From assembly GCA_963377175.1 (NCBI GenBank), contig CAUJNA010003816.1, forward strand, positions 904,501 to 968,500: a DNA stretch of 64,000 bases, given 5' to 3'. Below, piece by piece: positions 45,901-51,900 of this stretch. Position 1 is the stretch's first letter. Each line of letters opens with the position of its first letter. Made by a program: the position numbers and the translations under genes. Origin of the DNA: Effrenium voratum (Eukaryota > Sar > Dinophyceae > Suessiales > Symbiodiniaceae). The notes beneath the pieces were generated by a model. It searched no databases, had not been told where the DNA came from, and worked only from the letters and a program-made list of their open reading frames with translations.

Positions 45901-48900
45901 AAAAAAAGACGAAAACTCGTCGTCAGGGTGGGAGTGTCCTTGAACAAGCTCACGGTGTGGCAGAAAGGGCTGGAGGGATCCAGGTTCACCACCTGAAGCG
46001 GCCAGCTGAAGGAAGGAACGCTCTGATTTCCTAGCCTGGCTTTGTTTTCAAAAATTGGGGGGGGGGGGGGGGTTTGGGGGGCGAGTTTCAGGGGGTTCCC
46101 AAGACGTCCTGAGAACCTCCGCTTTTTTCGAGGGTGAGGGTGACTTGAGGCTGTCTTGATCAAAATGGATTTAGTGGAGTTGTGTGGAACCCCGCCAAAA
46201 TAGTGGGTCCAGTCCGGTTTTCAAGCCGCTGCCCACCAGGGGTGGGGACCCTGAAAAGATTCGGAATCCACTGCTTCGCCTGCAGGGTTTCCCATATTTC
46301 CCGGAGCTCACTTCTGCGCTGGCCAGAACAATTGAGTCTTTGTGTGATATCCTAGGTCCTCCAGTATAGAGGATAGAAATGGGAACCCTTTTTTCTAGTC
46401 TATTTTAGTAGGGGAACCCTCCCCCAAAAAAGGGTAAAAAGCGCACTACTGGGGGACCTAGTATCACTAAGCTGGTCCAAGCCCAAGAAGTGACTACTGT
46501 CAAGCCTCATGAATTTGATTCGGAACTCGCTGGTCGCTGGTTTGTTCTTCTTTCCGAAAAGTGGCTCAAGTCCAAAACGAAGGTTTCCAGAAATCAAAAG
46601 TTGATCAACTTCCCCGAGGTTCCATTGAATAAGACCCTTCATAGACCTAAGGCCAGCGAAACTGCGAGCGAGCCGCCAGCGCCAAGATGTCCCCGGTCGT
46701 GAACTTCTGCGCGACGTACAAGGTCTTTCCTCAGCAAACTCGGGTCACACTACCCATAAAAAGTTGGAACCATTCCACAATTCTGAAGCTATAACTCATT
46801 CAGGGGCGCACTTTCTGTTGGCTGATGCTCCAAAGGAACCAATGGATTTCCCTTCAAAACAAGAAGAAGCAAGCGTAATAATGAGCAACTAGCCAACTTT
46901 CCAGGGGGAGGGGGGGAGGGTGCGCAAGTTTCTCTTGCCCACAAAACGGGCAGTCGAATTGGAATTTCAGGAGCCCCCCCCTCACTTTTCCAATTTTAAA
47001 GGACATGCCTGAGCGGGTTGAAAAAGCCCAAAAGAGTCTGAGCTTTCTGACCTCTGAAAGGGTAGTATTTCGAATCCAGGAACTCAGGGAGGGGAGGCTT
47101 GCAAAAGACCCGAAGCTCACGAGCAAACAATCTCTTCCCGAGTAAGCGTCTCTTGTCCCGGAACCAGCTGCCATCGGAGTCAAAGCACACGGAGTCCTAA
47201 GCACTGAGACAAGCTGAGAGAAAGCGTCAAGGTCCACGGATGAAAGGACCCAGGTGAAAATACACCTAGATAGCCAAGTTGCTGATTTGCTCAGTCACTG
47301 TTGCTGGTGTTTGGGGTAAAGTGGATGGAACAAAGTGCTGTTCCTTGGATTTCCATCGGAAACACATACTGCACTTTTACGCAGTTGAATTTAGGGGGCC
47401 AGTTCTTTCAACAAAAAGGCAAATGCAGCGCCGCAGGTGCCCCCGCTAATGTAATCACCACCCCACCAAAAGAATTATTTTAAGCATGCCCAAAAAAGTG
47501 AGCCCTGGCATACTCGTTAGAAGCGGTTGCTTCAACGAGTTCTGACAATGTTTTCCGGGTGTGTCTCTCTTGTGCCGCGGGGGCAAGGAGCATGCCCTGC
47601 TTTGATTGGGTACTTTTCGGCCTACCGTTCTTCATACTAGCTCGGCCATGGTAGCAAGTAGCTGTTGTTTCCGCCGTCCATTCACCCTTTCTTGAACAGA
47701 GTCAACAAAAGAGAAGCAAGCAAACAACTGGGTGAAATGGCCTCGTTAAGTAATTAGCGTGCCAGGCATTCGACGCTTTTGAAATCTGGCTTTCTGCTGT
47801 CTGGCTTGCCTAAGGCAAATCAATGCTTAAATTAATCTTATTCTTGGTTTACCAGTCATGGTCAATTTCCCAAGCCATTTGGACACAAGTGGGTGCTGTT
47901 TGTTGAGGATTGCTGGGAAAGGGGATGGTGCCCTAATTGGATCCAAGAAACTGCTCCACCCCCCGAACACACCCGCTGTTCTGGCCCCAAAGAAAACTGT
48001 GAACGATCGAAGTACACAAATGATCGCACTGAAGTCTTTGTACCCTCCTTTCCTCTGAGACAAGCCTCCGAGGACACGACCCCAACCCCCAAATCTGCTT
48101 GGTCATTGTTCTGCAAGTTTTTACAACGATTGCAAGCCCCGAAAAAAGACTTGGATTCCCAAGAAAAGGACCTTGGATGGATCTGGGCTGACTGCTTTGA
48201 GGTTCGGGGCAACCCTGAGAAAACTTCAACGTTTCCATAAGGAGTGAGGAGTGAGTGAGCACTGGAAAAATAAGGAAAGCTACAGAAGAGGAGACAGTCG
48301 TCCTCCAGGTAATCAAAGCCTGGTATTTACATGGTCTACCTGGAACCATGTGCAGAAATACAAAGGCAGCTATCCCTCGTTCGGCTCAGTGAGCTCGGCT
48401 GATTCGTCCAGCATGTAGATGCGGGGGGGGAGGTTCATTCAACCCTGATCTACCTCAGCTTTTACCCCCAACCATGCCCAACCTATAAGATGTTTTAAGA
48501 TGTTTGATCCTGGCAGGGATTCTTTAAAAGCTACGCAAAGCTAATGGGAAGAAAGCCCCAGTGATGTTATAGGGTTCCCTATGTTCTCCTGAAAACGTCA
48601 CGCCAAGGAAATCGCCTTCAGACCTTGAGGCCCCAAAGGCGACGATTACAACCAAAGAGTCAAGCATACGACCACTGTGTGAGGGATGTGGCGAAATCAA
48701 AGAACGGTTTCGCGGTTTCGGAAGGTGTTCTTTTGGTTTCCCTTGCCACCTCCAAACAAAAGTCCTTCACAAAACAAAACGACACTCATGTGTCAAACCC
48801 ACCTGATTTAGGGGAGCCATCAACAACAAAAACGCACAGAAGAGGGTTTCTCGAACAAACCCAACGGGTCCAAGTGGCTCCTCAGGATGGCTTTGGGGGG

Positions 48901-51900
48901 GGGGGGTCAAAAAGGGGTCTAAGTAATTACTAAACCCCAGTTAATTACTATGGGGGTGTTCCCCTCCAAAAGTGGTCTGAATCCCCCGACTAAAACCAGG
49001 GACACCCTCATATTAATAAGGGGGTTATAAAAATCTGGGGTCAACACATTGGAAGGCACCAAGGGACCTGGGACAAACAGCCCCCGACCCGCAGCGACTC
49101 GCGACCGCCGGACGACCTCCGAACGACCTGTGGACCTCCGAGGCGCCGGGGTCTCGCCCAGGAAGAGCGAAGCCCTGGCCGTGGACACGCCGATTCGCAG
49201 CTGGCTCCTGCGATCGGACGTCGGAGTTCCGGTGTTTGATACTGGGCGCCACGTGCCTGAAAGCAAAGCTTGGGCCTCCTCCTCAGTACAACGGACGCAG
49301 ACATAGAAGGTTTTTCTTGGGAGACCTTGATTCACGGACCAGGAAGGGGAAACCAAAGGGCAAAAGCTCGGTTTTGGACTGAGCAAAGCACCTACTGCGA
49401 CGTTTTGTCTGTCACAAAATGGTCCAAACTCCTGAAACCCAGGAACCCTTCTCCAACACAGGTGGGCGATTCAACGCCTGAGCCCTTCTCCACACACAGG
49501 TGGGCGATTCAGGTGTTTAACAACTAGTGTGGAAAACACACTGAGGAAAAGGAAAACGGGTTGGTGTGTTTTTGCGGTATTTGTGGTGTGTTTCAGAGTA
49601 GCGTGCGATTGTGCGACAGGGTAATATCAGAGGCGAAATAATTGCTCACATGGCCATGGGTCAAAAACCCCGTACCCCCAGTGAACATCAACCAATCCCC
49701 ACTAGAATAGACTAAAACGGGTGGTGCACCTATCCCAAAATGGTACCATTGGCTTTGAACCACAGCCAAATAAACTTGAACCCATGAGTGTACCCCGAAG
49801 CGAAATTTTAATTTAATTTCTGAGGAACACAACTAGGCGCGCTTCTTGGGGAAGTGCTCAGGTTTTGCCGGAAAAAATGGGAAGATTGACTGTGTGCCAA
49901 ACTGCCTGCTTCTCGAATTAAAGCAATCACTTGAACATCACTGTTGTTGGGGATGGGGAAGTGTCAAACTTCCAAACTGGAAACAGGAAAACTACTCAGT
50001 ACGCGATGTGCTCTCAGGTAAGCAAAGGTATTCAGACTGTGGATGCGCAAACCCTTTACCAGTTGGGGGGTCCTTTGTGCCACTCATGGGGTTTCATCCA
50101 TCCAAGTGGTGCAGGATGTATCCGCCCACCGCATCTGACAATTCTACTGCGCACTTCGATGGGTTATTCTTTGTCATGGACGATCGATGTCCTTGGGCCC
50201 AGCATTCGGCTACGGGCTGCCGGGTCTTCATGTGGAGTGCCTCGCAATGGGCATATCGAGTATTTTTTGAGGGAACCTTTTTGGGTTTGTGCAAAAAGGA
50301 GCCAGCATGTCGACAGCGTTGGGAGAATTCCCCCCAGTTTAAGACAATGCCGGCTGATTGAATGCATTCTAGTGTGATCGGGTTATTCATGCTGGCTCGT
50401 TCGCTGCATCCCAGCACACGCGTGGTCACGAACCCCCCCCCAACCGACCCGCAAGTTGATGGTTTAGTTTGTTCCCTGCAAAAACATCGCACGCGACTTT
50501 GGCATACCACAAAGTCGGGCAACTCACCATTTATCACGTAATTGACTCTGCCGAAGCCGCGCTCAAGTGGAAGTTCCTCCACAAGCAGGTTTCCTCATGT
50601 TTGGCTCCACTTCAAACTTGCCCAGCGCCCATCAGACAAGGGACAACGACACGACTCGCCAGCTCCGGAAGTATTTCTCACCACACCCAATTCATATCCT
50701 CCCACCTTGGAAGCTGAAGGCCACTGACAAGCTTCCTCTACGGCATCTGGCCGTGAGTCAAAATCCCGGTTAGCCCCCAGTGAACATCAACCAATCCAAC
50801 CACAAAATAGGTTCTAAAATGGGTGGTGCACTTGCCACACAATGGTACCATTGGTTTCGACCCACAGCCATCTCTTTGTGGGTTCCAGGAGTGTGGCTTG
50901 GAGCAGAGTTTCGGCTCTTGGCTACGCCAAAAAACGGAACGACTGCAATCCGGGGTCGCTCATGCCTCTGGGAGTTGACAAACACGAGAAAAATGCCTGG
51001 GCCCCGCAACCAAATGCATGCATCTTCTCATTCTTGCCCATATTTAGCGTACCCTACATCGAAATTCGCAAATCAAACGAGATCTCAGGAACCGACAAGG
51101 AGTGGCCAAAGCAATGAGGAAACCTCGAGATGTGTCCGGGCGGCTACTCTCCAGGACTTTTACTTCGAACATGTAGCGCCCGGATTTCAGGCCCACGTTG
51201 GCCTGAGCAAGCGACTGGAACCCAGACATCGGAACGGAGACTGCCCCTTCCCACGAAAGCTTGAACCGCAAAATGTTGCGGCCACAGGAAATTGTAGTGC
51301 AGAAATATCCCTAAGTACTATGTTCAAAACGTGTTGCCGATATAAAAGCTTGTAGTGACCAATTGACTTTGTCAAATATTTGTCCTGCAAATTGTTGAGG
51401 CCAAAGGAAATTATTGTCCAGCAATGTCCCTTAACAAATTGTTCAGCATCTGTTGGCCCGCAAACCTTGTGGTCACCAATTGTTCAGTCAAACGGTTGGT
51501 CTGCAAGTTGCTGATTCTACAAAGTTGTACTTCTAGTAATTTGTCTTGATTTATACATTCAAACTATGCCCTTCCTGTAAAAACATGCAGCCACATTGTT
51601 TGTCAAACATTGGGCCGTTCCGTTTTGGGGTTCACCATGTTTGGTGGGGCTTCGCCAAACAAAAAAGGGAAAAGGGGCATATGAATATGGAAGTTTGGTT
51701 TTACCCGCTTTCCAACAAACCTGGACGTTGACAAGCAATTCTCCAGCCTCTTGACAAGGCCCTGAAAACGACAACTCCCATGAATTGTAAGGGGTCAATC
51801 GCAAGTCTCCCCATCTCCTCAAAAAAGCCCAGGCGAACTGATGCGAACTGTAAGGACCCCTGGAGGAACCCACTCCCTTAGCCAAACTGATGCATGCCTG

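Noticed and set aside
48370..48425. Exon-like piece [17 protein letters not shown]
   Set aside because: The SPRY exons on either side join in phase with a GA donor, leaving no place for it.
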